Positions 27,825-37,978 of a DNA stretch of 64,000 nucleotides are shown here, piece after piece. A program made the translations under genes and the position numbers. The notes beneath the pieces were generated by a model. That model saw only the letters and a list, made by a program, of their open reading frames with translations. It was not told the DNA's origin and did no database searches. The DNA comes from Vibrio ponticus (lineage in GTDB: Bacteria > Pseudomonadota > Gammaproteobacteria > Enterobacterales > Vibrionaceae), in assembly GCF_009938225.1 (NCBI RefSeq), contig NZ_AP019658.1:124001-188000 (forward strand). Reading direction: 5' to 3'. Within the stretch, counting starts at the first letter, position 1. Each line of letters begins with the position of its first letter.

Positions 27825-29747
27825 TTAGAAATCCTCTAAGTAGGTGTAACCACAGAGACCTTGTTCTAGTTCTTGCAGTACCTGTTGTTGTTCTTGTTGG
27901 TCAACACGCTGGTTGACGAGCTCGCGATAATGCTCTCGAATGTTGTCTACGTCAATGTGTACGTAACGCAACATGTCTTCTACCGAGTCGCCGACATCGA
28001 TTCGTTCGATGATCGCTTCGCCTTCATCGCTTACTGTCACAACCGCACTGTGTGTGTCACCGAATAGGTTGTGCATGTCACCAAGGATCTCTTGGTAAGC
28101 GCCAACAAGGAAGAAACCCATTAGGTATGGCTTATCTGGATTCCAAGCTGGTACTGGCAGCGTTGTCTCAATACCTTGACCTTCAACGTATTGCTCAACT
28201 GCGCCATCTGAGTCACAAGTGATGTCCAGCATCACTGCGCGACGGTCTTCAAGTTCATCCAAGCCTGACAGCGGCAGTACAGGGAATACTTGGTCGATAC
28301 CCCACGCATCTGGCAGTGATTGGAACAGTGAGAAGTTAACAAAAAACTTGTCCGCTAAACGTTCGTTTAGTTCGTCCAAAATTGGACGGTGGAAACGGTT
28401 CTTGGTGCTCATTGCACGACTTAACTCAAAGTAGATGCGCAGTGACATCTGCTCAGCCCAAGCTCGTTGATGCAGGTTCAACACACCGGTAGCAAACTGA
28501 GAGTGTACTTCTGCCAAGTCAGCTTGAGTATCGTTATAGATCTCAATCAGCGCACGAGCGTCGCTGCCATCTTGCAGGTTGTGCCAGTTACGCCACATGT
28601 TTTGTAGTAGCGTTGGTGCATCTTCTTCCAGCGTTTCAACTTGCTCTGGTTGGTACGCTTCTGTACCAATTACGTTGGTGATCAGCACCGCGTGGTGCGC
28701 CGTTAATGAGCGACCGGATTCTGAAATGATCACTGGCATTGGTTGACCGTACGCCTGACATACGTCACCTACAGTGCTGACGATGTTACGCGCATACTCA
28801 ATCAAACCGTAGTTCATTGAGTTTGATGATTGGCTACGAGTACCGTCGTAATCGACCGCAAGGCCGCCACCGATGTCGAAGAAATCGATCTTCGCACCCA
28901 TTTCACGCAGTTCGCAGTAGAAACGTGCTGATTCATTAACACCATTACGGATATCACGGATGTTTGCCATCTGTGAACCAAGGTGGAAATGCACAAGCTG
29001 CATAGCATCAAGCTGATCTTCTTTTTTCAGACGATCGATAACAGTCAATACTTGAGAGGCTGACAAACCAAATTTTGATTTTTCGCCGCCACTTGCTTGC
29101 CATTTACCCGCACCTTGAGAGGCGAGGCGAATACGAATACCTAAGCGCGGTTTCACGCCCAGACTCTTGGCTTCTTTTAGCACAAGATCAAGCTCAGATA
29201 GCTTCTCGAGTACGATGAAAACTTTATGACCCAGCTTTTCACCGATCAGTGCCAGACGAATGTATTCACGGTCTTTGTAGCCATTACATACGATCACTGA
29301 ACTGGCTTTCTGTGCTAGACCTAACACAGCAAGTAGTTCAGGCTTACTGCCTGCCTCTAAGCCTAATTGTTTTGTCTCTAGGCTAGCTTGGCTGGCAAGA
29401 ATTTCGTCAACCACTTCCTTCTGTTGGTTTACTTTGATTGGGTAAACCAATAGATAATTGTTCGGATATTGATACTCTTCAATCGCTTGGTTAAACGCAT
29501 GACAAATACCATGTACACGTTGATGCAGGATCTGCGGAAAGCGAACCAGTACAGGTAAGTTCAGCTGATGTTGTTCAAGCTGAGTAACGATATTGCTTAA
29601 TGGGATTTGGTGCGCTTTATCTTGAGTAGGAGATACATACACTTCGCCTTGGTTGTCGATACCGTAGAAACCTTGGCTCCAGTAGTGCACGTTGTAATCC
29701 GCGCGCACGCGGTCTAATTTGGATGTTTTTTCCACATCTATTCTCAC
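27825..29747 (-). CDS. speA: Biosynthetic arginine decarboxylase
   Basis: 640 residues, alanine-racemase-fold PLP decarboxylase that makes agmatine and CO2 from arginine. The PLP lysine lies in [13 protein letters not shown]; other blocks are [36 protein letters not shown] and the C-terminal [10 protein letters not shown] (Cys of the active site). The frame starts at a GTG at 29747 with no convincing Shine-Dalgarno; a second GTG at 29735 is an alternative. Relative to E. coli SpeA the N-terminal extension is shorter. Upstream of speB without a gap. Confidence 0.96.
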   Translation of the reverse strand: MRIDVEKTSKLDRVRADYNVHYWSQGFYGIDNQGEVYVSPTQDKAHQIPLSNIVTQLEQHQLNLPVLVRFPQILHQRVHGICHAFNQAIEEYQYPNNYLLVYPIKVNQQKEVVDEILASQASLETKQLGLEAGSKPELLAVLGLAQKASSVIVCNGYKDREYIRLALIGEKLGHKVFIVLEKLSELDLVLKEAKSLGVKPRLGIRIRLASQGAGKWQASGGEKSKFGLSASQVLTVIDRLKKEDQLDAMQLVHFHLGSQMANIRDIRNGVNESARFYCELREMGAKIDFFDIGGGLAVDYDGTRSQSSNSMNYGLIEYARNIVSTVGDVCQAYGQPMPVIISESGRSLTAHHAVLITNVIGTEAYQPEQVETLEEDAPTLLQNMWRNWHNLQDGSDARALIEIYNDTQADLAEVHSQFATGVLNLHQRAWAEQMSLRIYFELSRAMSTKNRFHRPILDELNERLADKFFVNFSLFQSLPDAWGIDQVFPVLPLSGLDELEDRRAVMLDITCDSDGAVEQYVEGQGIETTLPVPAWNPDKPYLMGFFLVGAYQEILGDMHNLFGDTHSAVVTVSDEGEAIIERIDVGDSVEDMLRYVHIDVDNIREHYRELVNQRVDQQEQQQVLQELEQGLCGYTYLEDF

Positions 29748-30076
29748 GAAAATAGAGAGAAGAAAATGAATCAGTTTTGGCTGATATCACACCTGACACG
29801 GCATTGCAGCTTTCTCGTGTCCGCGCGCATTAACGGACAAAAAGCAACCAGAGTAAAACAAATAAGATCTATCGAGATGATTAATATCTGTTGTTGATGA
29901 TATAATTAAAAATAGCTGAAAAGTTGTGCAATTAAATCAACAATTTCAATGATTGGTAGTGGTTTTTACCATGAGATAAGAAAGTCGCAATCGTTTAACT
30001 TGCGTGAAAATATGTTTGCGATTAAGAGTGGGGAAGGTAAAAAAACGCCCCTAAGGCTTAGAGGCGTTTTTGGTGA
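29748..30076. other. Intergenic region upstream of speA
   Basis: About 330 bp, AT-rich, presumably the speA promoter on the minus strand, plus the terminator of the maoP-like gene. No regulator site or riboswitch fold recognised. Confidence 0.45.
30041..30072 (-). terminator. Intrinsic terminator after maoP-like gene
   Basis: AAAACGCC...GGCGTTTT stem extended by CTAAG/CTTAG with one mismatch; T-run on the minus strand. Confidence 0.8.
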
Positions 30077-30433
30077 TTAATCTTCTTCGACTAGGCTAGT
30101 ATCGTCAGCGTAATCATCACTTGCTTCTGGTTTGTTGCGACCATTTAGAGTATGGAAACGCTTACGACCACGAGCAAGTTGGACGTATTTTAACCATACA
30201 CGCTCAAGTTTAGATTTCGCTTTACCTGGGTTTTCGATAACTTTAACGAAGTGTTTCTCTTCAGCATTTTGCGGAGACAGTTCGCCAGTTTCTAAACCAA
30301 GCATAGTATCGCCGTAGACAGTTAGGATTTCTTCTTCTGCTAGAGTAAAGTCACCTGACTTGGCAAAACCACGTGGGAATTTAGTGTTATCGTAAAAACG
30401 CTTTTTGCCATGACGAAATTCAGTGTCAGACAT
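30077..30433 (-). CDS. maoP: MaoP/YifE family (DUF413) protein
   Basis: 118 residues, small and basic to mixed charge. It matches E. coli MaoP (YifE): RFYDNTKFPRGFAKSGDFTL, EEKHFVKVIENP, ERVWLKYVQLARGRKRFHTL and an acidic tail. In E. coli MaoP acts with the DNA site maoS to organise the Ori macrodomain. It is divergent from an HdfR-type LysR gene, the same pairing as in E. coli, which supports the call. GAGGTT before the ATG at 30433 decides the start; an upstream TTG at 30448 extends the frame. I did not look for maoS because I cannot recall its sequence reliably. Confidence 0.88.
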   Translation of the reverse strand: MSDTEFRHGKKRFYDNTKFPRGFAKSGDFTLAEEEILTVYGDTMLGLETGELSPQNAEEKHFVKVIENPGKAKSKLERVWLKYVQLARGRKRFHTLNGRNKPEASDDYADDTSLVEED

Positions 30434-30682
30434 TTCGATTAACCTCAAATGGTATGTATTGGACGAAAGACCAGTGCTATTGAGCTGCTAAATGTCATTT
30501 CGCCCTAATCAGCATTGGTATATGGCGAAAATTAGGCGTAAAGTTGGAAAAAGAAAAACAAATAATTTTTCTCTTAATCATTAATTTTTATTGTTAAATC
30601 CATGTAACACTTTGCGCATTCTCGCTTTATTTATTGAGGATTTCCCTGTTAATCTTGCTGCGCTTTTTTCTGAGGTATAACA

Positions 30683-31564
30683 ATGGACGTAAAAGTCTTT
30701 AGAACGTTTTTAGAGTTGGCAAAAGTACGTCATTTTGGACGTGCTGCTGAAAATCTGTACATAACCCAAGCTGCGGTAAGCGCACGTATCAAACAACTGG
30801 AAAGTTACTTTGATACTCAACTGTTTATTCGCGATCGAAACAACATCAAACTCACCTCGGCGGGCGAGCGACTAGTGAGCTATGCGGAAGTGATGGTCAC
30901 TACGCTGCAACAAGCCAAACTAGAGCTGTCGTTAGAAAGCGGGAAAAAATTGCAACTGACCATGGGCGGGACGCCTAACGTGTGGGATGCGTATCTACAA
31001 AACTGTTTAAGCGCAACGACCGAAGCGTTTGATGGCTATGGCTTTATTGCTGAAGTGATGGGACGCGAAGCATTAATCCGCAGTCTACAGGAACGCACTC
31101 TCGATATGGCGTTCGCGTTTGACCAAATTAAAGCCGATGAACTGAACTGTAAGAAAGTAGCGGAAGTGGTGCTGATGCTTGTCTCTACTGAGCAGTGTGG
31201 CATTGAAGACGTATTTGCAGACAAGTACGTCTATGTTGATTGGGGTACTAAGTTCGTTGCTGAGCACGCCGATCGTCACGCAAAAATTCCGGCACCTTAC
31301 TTACGCACATCAACGGCTCGAATTGCTTTGGACTTCATTCTTGAAAAAGGCGGCAGTGCATACTTACCAGCCTCTTTGGTTGAACCATTCCTTGCATCGG
31401 GTCAGCTACACAAGGTAGAGGGTGTGGAAGATTGGTGTCGTCCAATTTACCTAAGCTACCGCAAGGCGAGCAGCGCGGTTGATGCGATTAAGCAAGTTGA
31501 AGAGTTGGTGAAAGGAATTGACCCAGTAACCGCATACAGTATTAAGCAAGCGGCTGACTGTTAA
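30683..31564 (+). CDS. hdfR: HdfR-like LysR-family regulator
   Basis: 293 residues. N-terminal winged HTH with high resemblance to E. coli HdfR (MDVKVFRTFLELAKVRHFGR, AAENLYITQAAVSARIKQLE, FIRDRNNIKLTSAGERL), then a periplasmic-binding-like effector domain. HdfR represses flhDC in E. coli; Vibrio flagella are under different masters, so its targets here are unknown. Divergent from maoP (249 bp between starts). Confidence 0.88.
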   Translation: MDVKVFRTFLELAKVRHFGRAAENLYITQAAVSARIKQLESYFDTQLFIRDRNNIKLTSAGERLVSYAEVMVTTLQQAKLELSLESGKKLQLTMGGTPNVWDAYLQNCLSATTEAFDGYGFIAEVMGREALIRSLQERTLDMAFAFDQIKADELNCKKVAEVVLMLVSTEQCGIEDVFADKYVYVDWGTKFVAEHADRHAKIPAPYLRTSTARIALDFILEKGGSAYLPASLVEPFLASGQLHKVEGVEDWCRPIYLSYRKASSAVDAIKQVEELVKGIDPVTAYSIKQAADC

Positions 31565-31570
31565 ATCACA

Positions 31571-31599
31571 AAAACCATCTCATTTGAGGTGGTTTTTTT
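31571..31599 (+). terminator. Intrinsic terminator after hdfR
   Basis: AAACCATCTCA / TGAGGTGGTTT with one G-T pair, then a T-run. Confidence 0.8.
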
Positions 31600-31634
31600 A
31601 CACTTCAAGATTAGTGAAACCAAGATTAGTGAAA

Positions 31635-31669
31635 TAAAAAAGCGGAATACAAAAGTGTTGTATTCCGCA
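31635..31669 (-). terminator. Intrinsic terminator after azoreductase gene
   Basis: GCGGAATACAA / TTGTATTCCGC, perfect 11-bp stem, AAGTG loop; on the minus strand followed by TTTTTTATTT. Confidence 0.85.
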
Positions 31670-31717
31670 AAGACTAAGGACTTAGGATTTGAAATTGAAA
31701 GCGGTCATTAGTCGAAA

Positions 31718-32296
31718 TTAGATAATCTCTGCAAGCTGCTTTAATGCTTGCTCTCGGCTCGCTTGAGCGGACTCTTCACCCATGTTTAGTGCTTCTGCGT
31801 AAACATATTGCACATCAGTAATCCCTATAAAGCCAAGCATAGTGCAGACATAGCTCTCGATAGAGTTACGTGGACTGTCTTTATGCAGACCACCGCGTGT
31901 GGTAACCACGATCACTTTTTTGTTGTCGATAAGACCAACAGGTCCTTGCTCTGTATAGCTGAATGTCACACCTGCTCGAGCGATTAGGTCGAACCAGTTT
32001 TTGAGTTGGGTTGGAACCATAAAGTTGTACATTGGCGCCGCGATAACAATTTGATCGGCGGCTTTGATTTCATCAACTAGCTGATTTGAAAGGTCTAAAA
32101 TTGCTTTAAGTTCTGGTGCTAAATCATCGCCATTGCCACGCAGTGCAGTTGCAACGTTCGCGTCAAGCATAGGTACAGGGTTTGCTGCTAAATCACGTTC
32201 AATAAGGTTAGTTTTACCTTCTAGCGCCGCATCAATAAGCTGGTTAGATTGTGAATATTCACCAAGAATGCTGGATTTTAAAACGAGAGTGGTCAT
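31718..32296 (-). CDS. azoR: FMN-dependent NADH azoreductase
   Basis: 192 residues, flavodoxin-like fold. AzoR-type FMN-binding features: [16 protein letters not shown] at the N-terminus, [25 protein letters not shown] in the middle and [10 protein letters not shown]. It reduces azo compounds and quinones by two-electron steps. GGAGC before the ATG at 32296 sets the start; the frame extends upstream to 32338. Monocistronic. Confidence 0.92.
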   Translation of the reverse strand: MTTLVLKSSILGEYSQSNQLIDAALEGKTNLIERDLAANPVPMLDANVATALRGNGDDLAPELKAILDLSNQLVDEIKAADQIVIAAPMYNFMVPTQLKNWFDLIARAGVTFSYTEQGPVGLIDNKKVIVVTTRGGLHKDSPRNSIESYVCTMLGFIGITDVQYVYAEALNMGEESAQASREQALKQLAEII

Positions 32297-32473
32297 AGCA
32301 GGGCTCCAAATTTTTGAACGTGTCGTTAACTTATGCAAGCAAGTTTATGTGAGCGGCAGCCGGTTAAAAATCCATGCAGTTAGATGAAGCTGTTCAAAAA
32401 ATTCGAACGAGTTGCAGGGTAGGGGTAAGGTAAGCGAATACTGTTGATTGGAGGCGCGGTATGAAGCTGAAAG

Positions 32474-32501
32474 AAAAAAGGCCCGCGTACCACGGCAGGC
32501 C
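32474..32501 (-). terminator. Intrinsic terminator after pflB-like gene
   Basis: GGCCTGC / GCGGGCC on the minus strand (one G-T pair), 8-nt loop, then TTTTTT. Confidence 0.75.
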
Positions 32502-32554
32502 AAACAGGTAGTGCTTTATTGATAAAGCTTGTTATTTTCCGTTACTGTTTAGCG

Positions 32555-34852
32555 CTACATTTTCTCAGTGAATGTGCGTGTAATAACGTCTTGTTGTTGT
32601 TCTTTGGTCAATGAGTTAAAACGCACCGCATAACCTGAAACACGAATAGTCAGTTGAGGGTATTTCTCTGGATGCTCAACAGCATCGAGTAACATCTCAC
32701 GGTTCAGTACATTGACATTAAGGTGCTGACCCCCTTCGATTAGGTGACCGTTGTCACCGGCTTCGTGATGGAAATAACCGTCCATTAATGCTGCCAGGTT
32801 TTGTTTTTGCATCTCAGCATCTTTACCGAGTGCATTCGGTACGATAGAGAAGGTGTAAGAAATCCCATCTTTAGCAAACGCGAATGGCAGTTTTGATACA
32901 GATGTCAGTGATGCAACCGCACCGTTTTGATCGCGACCATGCATAGGGTTTGCACCAGGACCAAACGGCATGCCTGCACGACGACCATCTGGAGTGTTAC
33001 CGGTTTTCTTACCATAAACCACATTTGAGGTGATGGTCAGAATAGATTGAGTCGGAATCGCTTCGCGGTACATAGACATCTTCTGAATCTTTTTCATGAA
33101 GCGCTCAACCAAATCGCAAGCGATATCATCGACGCGAGCATCATTGTTACCGAATTTTGGATAGTCACCTTCAATCTCAAAATCGACAGCGATACCCTCT
33201 TCATCACGAACTGGTGTGACTTTGGCAAATTTGATCGCAGCAAGAGAGTCAGCGACAACGGACAACCCAGCAATACCACATGCCATGGTGCGACGTACAT
33301 CGCGATCCATCAGCGCCATTAGTGAAGCTTCGTAGCTATAACGGTCGTGTGAGTAGTGAATGATGTTAAGTGCAGTCACATACTGGGTTGCCAACCAATC
33401 CAACATCGCATCGAAACGTGGCATTAGCGCGTCAAAATCGAGTACAGCATCTGAGATAGGCGCCTGTTTTGGTCCTACTTGAGCTTTAGATTTTTCGTCG
33501 ATACCGCCATTGATGGTATACAGCAGCGCTTTAGCCAAGTTTGCACGAGCACCAAAGAATTGCATGTCTTTACCGACAATTTGTGGGCTAACACAACAGG
33601 CGATGGCGTAATCATCATTGTTGAAGTCCGGACGCATCAGATCATCGTTTTCATACTGAAGTGATGAGGTATCGATGGACACTTTTGCCGCGTATTTTTT
33701 GAAGCCGTCAGGTAGCTGTTCCGACCAAAGTACCGTCATGTTAGGCTCAGGAGCCGGTCCCATGTTGTATAAGGTATGAAGGTAACGGAAGGTGGTTTTG
33801 GAAACGAGAGTACGACCATCCACACCCATGCCCGCCATGGCTTCAGTTGCCCAAATTGGGTCGCCAGAGAAGAGTGAGTCGTAATCAGGTGTACGTAAGA
33901 AGCGCACCATACGCAATTTCATAATAAAGTGGTCGATCAGCTCTTGAGCTTGTGACTCGTTAAGGATGCCATTGGCAATATCACGCTCAATGTACACGTC
34001 GAGGAACGTCGAAGTGCGTCCTAGAGACATCGCTGCCCCGTTTTGTGATTTTACCGCAGCTAGGTAGCCAAAGTAGGTAAACTGAATCGCTTCTTGTGCA
34101 GTGCGCGCCGGCGCTGACATATCGATACCGTATTTAAGACCCATGGTACGAATATCTTTTAGCGCTTGAATTTGATCGGCGAGTTCTTCACGCAGACGGA
34201 GTGTTTTTTCGAGATCTTGTCCTTGTTCAAGGAAGCTTTGAGTCGATTTTACTTGCTCTTGCTTGTCTGCAATCAAGAAGTTAATACCGTATAGAGCCAA
34301 ACGGCGGTAGTCACCAATGATACGACCACGACCATAAGCATCCGGTAGACCCGTGATGATACCGGATTTACGACACGCGAGGATGTCTTTGGTATAAAGG
34401 TCAAAACAGACTTTGTTGTGTGTTTTACGGTACTCAGTAAAGATCTTTTCTACGCTTGGATCTAATTCACGACCGTACACCTCACAAGAGGTTTTCACCA
34501 TACGAATACCGCCATTAGCGATAATTGAGCGTTTTAGTGGTTTGTCTGTTTGTAAGCCAACGATGGTTTCTAACTCTTGGTTAATGTAACCAGCGTCGTG
34601 AGAAATAATGGTAGAAGGTAGGTCAGTATCGAAATCTAATGGAGCGTGAGTACGGCTCTCTTCTTTAATGCCTTCAAGTACACTGTTCCAAAGGGTCGTT
34701 GTCGCTGGAGTCGCCTCAGCTAAGAATGACTCATCGCCCTCATATGGGGTGTAGTTCGTTTGGATAAAATCACGAGTGTTTACTTCGGTTTGCCATTGAC
34801 CAGAAGTAAAGCCTTCCCATGCTTGTAGCATTTCAGTAGTCGGAATAGTCAT
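32555..34852 (-). CDS. pflB: Pyruvate formate-lyase (formate C-acetyltransferase)
   Basis: 765-residue glycyl-radical enzyme that converts pyruvate and CoA to acetyl-CoA and formate anaerobically. Active-site Cys-Cys is at C419-C420 (YAIACCVSP), and the glycyl radical is G740 in RVSGYAVRF. It is close to E. coli PflB along its length, with a small insert in [17 protein letters not shown] where E. coli has HHEASIEGGQHL. There is no activase (pflA) or formate channel (focA) beside it, which is unusual, so the radical must be installed by an activase encoded elsewhere. It may be a second PFL paralogue. Confidence 0.95.
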   Translation of the reverse strand: MTIPTTEMLQAWEGFTSGQWQTEVNTRDFIQTNYTPYEGDESFLAEATPATTTLWNSVLEGIKEESRTHAPLDFDTDLPSTIISHDAGYINQELETIVGLQTDKPLKRSIIANGGIRMVKTSCEVYGRELDPSVEKIFTEYRKTHNKVCFDLYTKDILACRKSGIITGLPDAYGRGRIIGDYRRLALYGINFLIADKQEQVKSTQSFLEQGQDLEKTLRLREELADQIQALKDIRTMGLKYGIDMSAPARTAQEAIQFTYFGYLAAVKSQNGAAMSLGRTSTFLDVYIERDIANGILNESQAQELIDHFIMKLRMVRFLRTPDYDSLFSGDPIWATEAMAGMGVDGRTLVSKTTFRYLHTLYNMGPAPEPNMTVLWSEQLPDGFKKYAAKVSIDTSSLQYENDDLMRPDFNNDDYAIACCVSPQIVGKDMQFFGARANLAKALLYTINGGIDEKSKAQVGPKQAPISDAVLDFDALMPRFDAMLDWLATQYVTALNIIHYSHDRYSYEASLMALMDRDVRRTMACGIAGLSVVADSLAAIKFAKVTPVRDEEGIAVDFEIEGDYPKFGNNDARVDDIACDLVERFMKKIQKMSMYREAIPTQSILTITSNVVYGKKTGNTPDGRRAGMPFGPGANPMHGRDQNGAVASLTSVSKLPFAFAKDGISYTFSIVPNALGKDAEMQKQNLAALMDGYFHHEAGDNGHLIEGGQHLNVNVLNREMLLDAVEHPEKYPQLTIRVSGYAVRFNSLTKEQQQDVITRTFTEKM

Positions 34853-35409
34853 GAGTAATACCTATTGATTTATGATGCTGTATACAATCCAAAGCTCTGT
34901 TGTGAATGCAGAAAAGGCGTCATGAGTTCATTTTTTAGGTGAATAATGTTCGCTTTACTCAGATAAATTAATTACTTAGCTTTGAATAAAAATTAGTTGG
35001 GTTGATTTCATTTGGGCGCAATTAGGTCTGGATTTGCCCCCTCAACTCGATGACTTGATACTATGCCTGTAAGGTATATGAGTAAAATGAATGTATTTCA
35101 TTTTTTAAATGCACAAAACGCATTTTTATGGTCAGCTAAGAATGAGATTACGTTAGAGTGTGAGTGTTCACTTCTGTGTAATGCTTTATTTTTAAATGCT
35201 TGTGTATAGGTTTCACTAGTAACTTTTTCTGTCTTTGCCAGATTGAATTGGATGAAAATGAAGAGGAAAAAGTGAGCGGAAGAATGAAAAAAAGAGTTGG
35301 TTTGAAGGTCGCCCCTCAAACTAACTCAACAATATTCTGGTTGTGACCAGAAACGGATAGGTCTGATATTTAAGGTATAAAGTGAGTTCAAATAAACCAC
35401 TGCGAACAG
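34853..35409. other. Intergenic region upstream of pflB-like gene
   Basis: About 557 bp, AT-rich. It must carry the pflB-like promoter on the minus strand. I looked for TTGAT-N4-ATCAA FNR sites and found none convincing. An imperfect hairpin (TCTGGT-TGTG-ACCAGA, about 35335-35350) lies past the small gene at 35410. A 73-codon TTG-started frame here lacks coding character. Confidence 0.4.
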
Positions 35410-35610
35410 CTATAGGTTCATCAGACTCTCAATTGACTCTTCAAAAGGAAGGTTATAGGAATTAATCCCATAGCCATCGGTTGCGTCAATGTAGATATCA
35501 GTAATCTTTGACTGCCCGTGGTATTCAATCACGCCAAGAGATTGTTCCACTGTTTTGCAGATTAATGTTGAGTTATCGTTAAGCCTGATAGTGCAAGATT
35601 GTAAGTTCAT
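35410..35610 (-). CDS. Small protein, unknown function
   Basis: 66 residues from the ATG at 35610, which is preceded by AGGGAGTTGGCT. It has no TM or signal and two cysteines. The content looks like a small beta-rich protein (NLQSCTIRLNDNSTLICKTV, GVIEYHGQSKITDIYIDA). I do not recognise it. Divergent from the Ada-AlkA gene and separated from it by the heptanucleotide repeat region. Confidence 0.55.
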   Translation of the reverse strand: MNLQSCTIRLNDNSTLICKTVEQSLGVIEYHGQSKITDIYIDATDGYGINSYNLPFEESIESLMNL

Positions 35611-35793
35611 AGCCAACTCCCTGTTAGTGCACTTTTGATTGGTTTCGCCAAGGGAATCCTTCCCTCTCAACTACTAAAATTAGTTAAGGCTTTATCAATA
35701 AGCAATTTGATGTAGGGAAATTTTGCAAATTAACGCTTTAGTATTAAGTTCCGAAAATGGCGAGTGCCACTGGAAAACCACGGTACACTCTAA

Positions 35794-35847
<54 letters not shown>

Positions 35848-35852
35848 GGATG

Positions 35853-37208
35853 ATGACAGACAATTTTGAGCAGTTTCAATTAGCACGGCAAACCCGTGAT
35901 GCTCGCTTTGATGGGCGTTTCTTTGTTGCAGTAAAAACGACGAAAATCTTCTGTCGTCCGATTTGTCCGGCGAATTTACCCAAAGAAGAGAACGTTGAGT
36001 ACTACACTAATGCTGCCCTCGCGCTACAGGCAGGTTACCGACCATGCTTGCGCTGTCGACCAGACAGTGCACCTAACTCATGGGCTTGGCAGGGAAGTAA
36101 AACCACTTACCAGCGAGCTCTCGGTTTGATTGAACAAGGTGAATTGCAGCAAGGCTCGTTACAAACATTAGCGGAACGGTTAGGCATTTCCGATCGTTAT
36201 CTGCGTCAACTGTTTGAACAGAACTTAGGAATGTCCCCTAAGCAATATGCTCTCTATCATCAGCTGCTATTCGCGAAACAGCTATTGCATTCAAGTAGTA
36301 TGAGCATCACCGAGATTGGCTTTGCGAGTGGTTTTAATAGTACACGTCGCTTTAATGATGCATTCAAAAAAGCACTACGGCTTTCGCCGAGTGATTTAAA
36401 ACGTGAAGTGGCGAATGGCAGCGCACGTAATAGTTTAGAACTGAGTTATCGCGGCGCTTATGATTGGCGCTATACCCTCGAATTTTATCGCCTACGAGCG
36501 GTTCAAGGGCTCGAAGAGGTCGGTGAGAGCAGTTACCAACGTCATGTGCAAATCAACAATAAACCGGCTTGGTTCCACATCGATTTTGCAGCAAAAACCA
36601 ATAAGGTGGTGTTGCAGTTTGAATTGGCGGATATCAGCCAGTTAAAGCATCTTGTCACCAATGTCAGACGCATGTTTGACCTCGATGTTGATGTTAATCT
36701 GATAGAGCAGCATCTAGAGCAACTTGAGCCGGGGTTAGTGATTCGTCATGGTATTCGTATGCCCGGGGTTTGGAGCACTTGGGAAGCGGGTGTTAGGGCG
36801 ATTCTCGGTCAGCAAGTTTCAATCAAAGCAGCGATTGGTCAGTTGAACTCGTTGGTGTCGACTTTGCAGCCGCACGGTGCCACGCATTTTCCTACTCCCC
36901 AAGAGGTGAGCAGCGCTGATTTGGGTTTCTTACGCATGCCGCAAAGTCGCCGTGATACGCTCAAACGATTTGCCGAGTTAATCGCAGCTGAACCGGAAGC
37001 GGAGTTTGAAAAATGGCTGGCGCTTAAAGGGATTGGTCCTTGGACGGTAAACTATGCCGCGCTGCGCGGTTTATCTGAACCCGATCGATTCTTAGAAGGT
37101 GACTTGGTGGTGAAAAAAGCGCTTCAACAATTCACTCAACTTAACAAAGACAATGTTTCGCCATTTGGCAGTTACGCGACCTTTCATTTATGGAGTCACG
37201 CAGGATGA
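35853..37208 (+). CDS. Ada-type methyl acceptor / AraC / AlkA glycosylase fusion
   Basis: 451 residues from the second ATG (35850 and TTG 35841 are alternatives). Order: Ada N-terminal zinc domain with C34, C38, C65 and C68 (IFCRPICPA, CLRCRP), where one Cys takes methyl from DNA phosphotriesters; AraC-type HTH (about 85-185); AlkA N-domain (about 195-300); and an HhH-GPD DNA glycosylase (LKGIGPWTVNYAALRGL, catalytic Asp D417). It thus combines the sensor and activator of the adaptive response with 3-methyladenine glycosylase. The C-terminus is abrupt (HLWSHAG), shorter than E. coli AlkA, and its TGA overlaps the ogt ATG. The heptamer repeat directly upstream is odd. Confidence 0.9.
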   Translation: MTDNFEQFQLARQTRDARFDGRFFVAVKTTKIFCRPICPANLPKEENVEYYTNAALALQAGYRPCLRCRPDSAPNSWAWQGSKTTYQRALGLIEQGELQQGSLQTLAERLGISDRYLRQLFEQNLGMSPKQYALYHQLLFAKQLLHSSSMSITEIGFASGFNSTRRFNDAFKKALRLSPSDLKREVANGSARNSLELSYRGAYDWRYTLEFYRLRAVQGLEEVGESSYQRHVQINNKPAWFHIDFAAKTNKVVLQFELADISQLKHLVTNVRRMFDLDVDVNLIEQHLEQLEPGLVIRHGIRMPGVWSTWEAGVRAILGQQVSIKAAIGQLNSLVSTLQPHGATHFPTPQEVSSADLGFLRMPQSRRDTLKRFAELIAAEPEAEFEKWLALKGIGPWTVNYAALRGLSEPDRFLEGDLVVKKALQQFTQLNKDNVSPFGSYATFHLWSHAG

Positions 37209-37687
37209 ATCGCTTTACAGTGATAGATACCCCATTAGGTAAGATGACCCTTCAAGCCAACCAACATGGTTTACTCGGCGCTTGGTTTGAAACCCAAACT
37301 ACACAGCCGAATGAATTAGGGGTACGTGATGATGAGTTTGCCTTGCTGCATGAAACCAAAGTTCAACTTGATGAGTATTTTGCCGGTATTCGCAATCAAT
37401 TTGATCTACCGCTCGCCGCTCAAGGGACCGCGTTTCAAACTCAGGTTTGGCAAGCTTTGACTACGATTCCTTTTGGTGAAACTTGGAGCTATCAACAATT
37501 GGCGGATGCCATTGATAATCCGAAAGCGGTACGCGCAGTGGGACTGGCGAATGGTAAAAATCCGATCTCGATTATTGTTCCATGCCATCGCGTAATAGGT
37601 AAAAGTGGTAAATTGACTGGTTATGCGGGTGGCGTTGAGCGCAAAGCGGCGTTACTTAAACTGGAAAATATTGAATTTGATGTTTAG
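37205..37687 (+). CDS. ogt: Methylated-DNA-protein-cysteine methyltransferase
   Basis: 160 residues. It transfers methyl from O6-methylguanine to its own Cys. Active site PCHRV (IIVPCHRVIGKSGKLTGYAGG) and the HTH segment (FQTQVWQALTTIPFGETWSY) are intact. The ATG overlaps the stop of the Ada-AlkA fusion (ATGA), so it is translationally coupled. Together the two genes supply the functions that E. coli splits among Ada, AlkA and Ogt. Confidence 0.95.
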   Translation: MNRFTVIDTPLGKMTLQANQHGLLGAWFETQTTQPNELGVRDDEFALLHETKVQLDEYFAGIRNQFDLPLAAQGTAFQTQVWQALTTIPFGETWSYQQLADAIDNPKAVRAVGLANGKNPISIIVPCHRVIGKSGKLTGYAGGVERKAALLKLENIEFDV

Positions 37688-37857
37688 TGTTGCTCTGGCT
37701 CGCGGTAGCGATCGGGATTAAAGAGTGGTTTGCTTGGCATAAAATAGCCGCACGCTTCACGGGTGGCGAGGGTAGGTTGTTGCCAAGCTGCACAGAGATC
37801 TTTGTCGTTAGCGCGCGCGCGAGTAAATTGCCGACACTGTCCACATTTAAACATCAT
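37684..37857 (-). CDS. Small four-cysteine protein, 57 residues
   Basis: Found by direct reading. ATG-ATG at 37857/37854 is preceded by GAAGGGACTCA, a good ribosome site. The product starts MMFKCGQCRQFTRARANDKD and ends in PSKPLFNPDRYREPEQH. Cysteines lie at 5, 8, 22 and 36 (CxxC-x13-C-x13-C), which suggests a small zinc-binding fold. The last four bases overlap the convergent ogt stop. I do not recognise a function. The composition looks genuine: basic and aromatic, no low complexity. Confidence 0.6.
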   Translation of the reverse strand: MMFKCGQCRQFTRARANDKDLCAAWQQPTLATREACGYFMPSKPLFNPDRYREPEQH

Positions 37858-37940
37858 TGAGTCCCTTCAATTTTGATGCTTAGAGTGTATGGCGATTTAC
37901 CAAGGGAAAAATTGATCTATCGCCTGAATTGGTTTTTAAC

Positions 37941-37978
37941 TACGACTTTAAATCGTACTTTCAAATCGCACTTTCAAA
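37941..37978. repeat. Three tandem ~13-bp repeats at the end of the CYTH gene
   Basis: On the minus strand TTTGAAAGTGCGA, TTTGAAAGTACGA and a diverged TTTAAAGTCGTAG run in tandem. The first contains the last sense codons of the CYTH gene and its TGA straddles the junction with the second, so the copies lie across the stop codon. Confidence 0.7.

Noticed and set aside
29748..30076. Possible riboswitch upstream of speA
   Set aside because: No recognisable conserved fold or sequence; only AT-rich promoter-like DNA.
35098..35319. 73-codon minus-strand ORF upstream of the pflB-like gene
   Set aside because: Starts at TTG with no ribosome site and has a non-protein-like composition in an AT-rich intergenic region.
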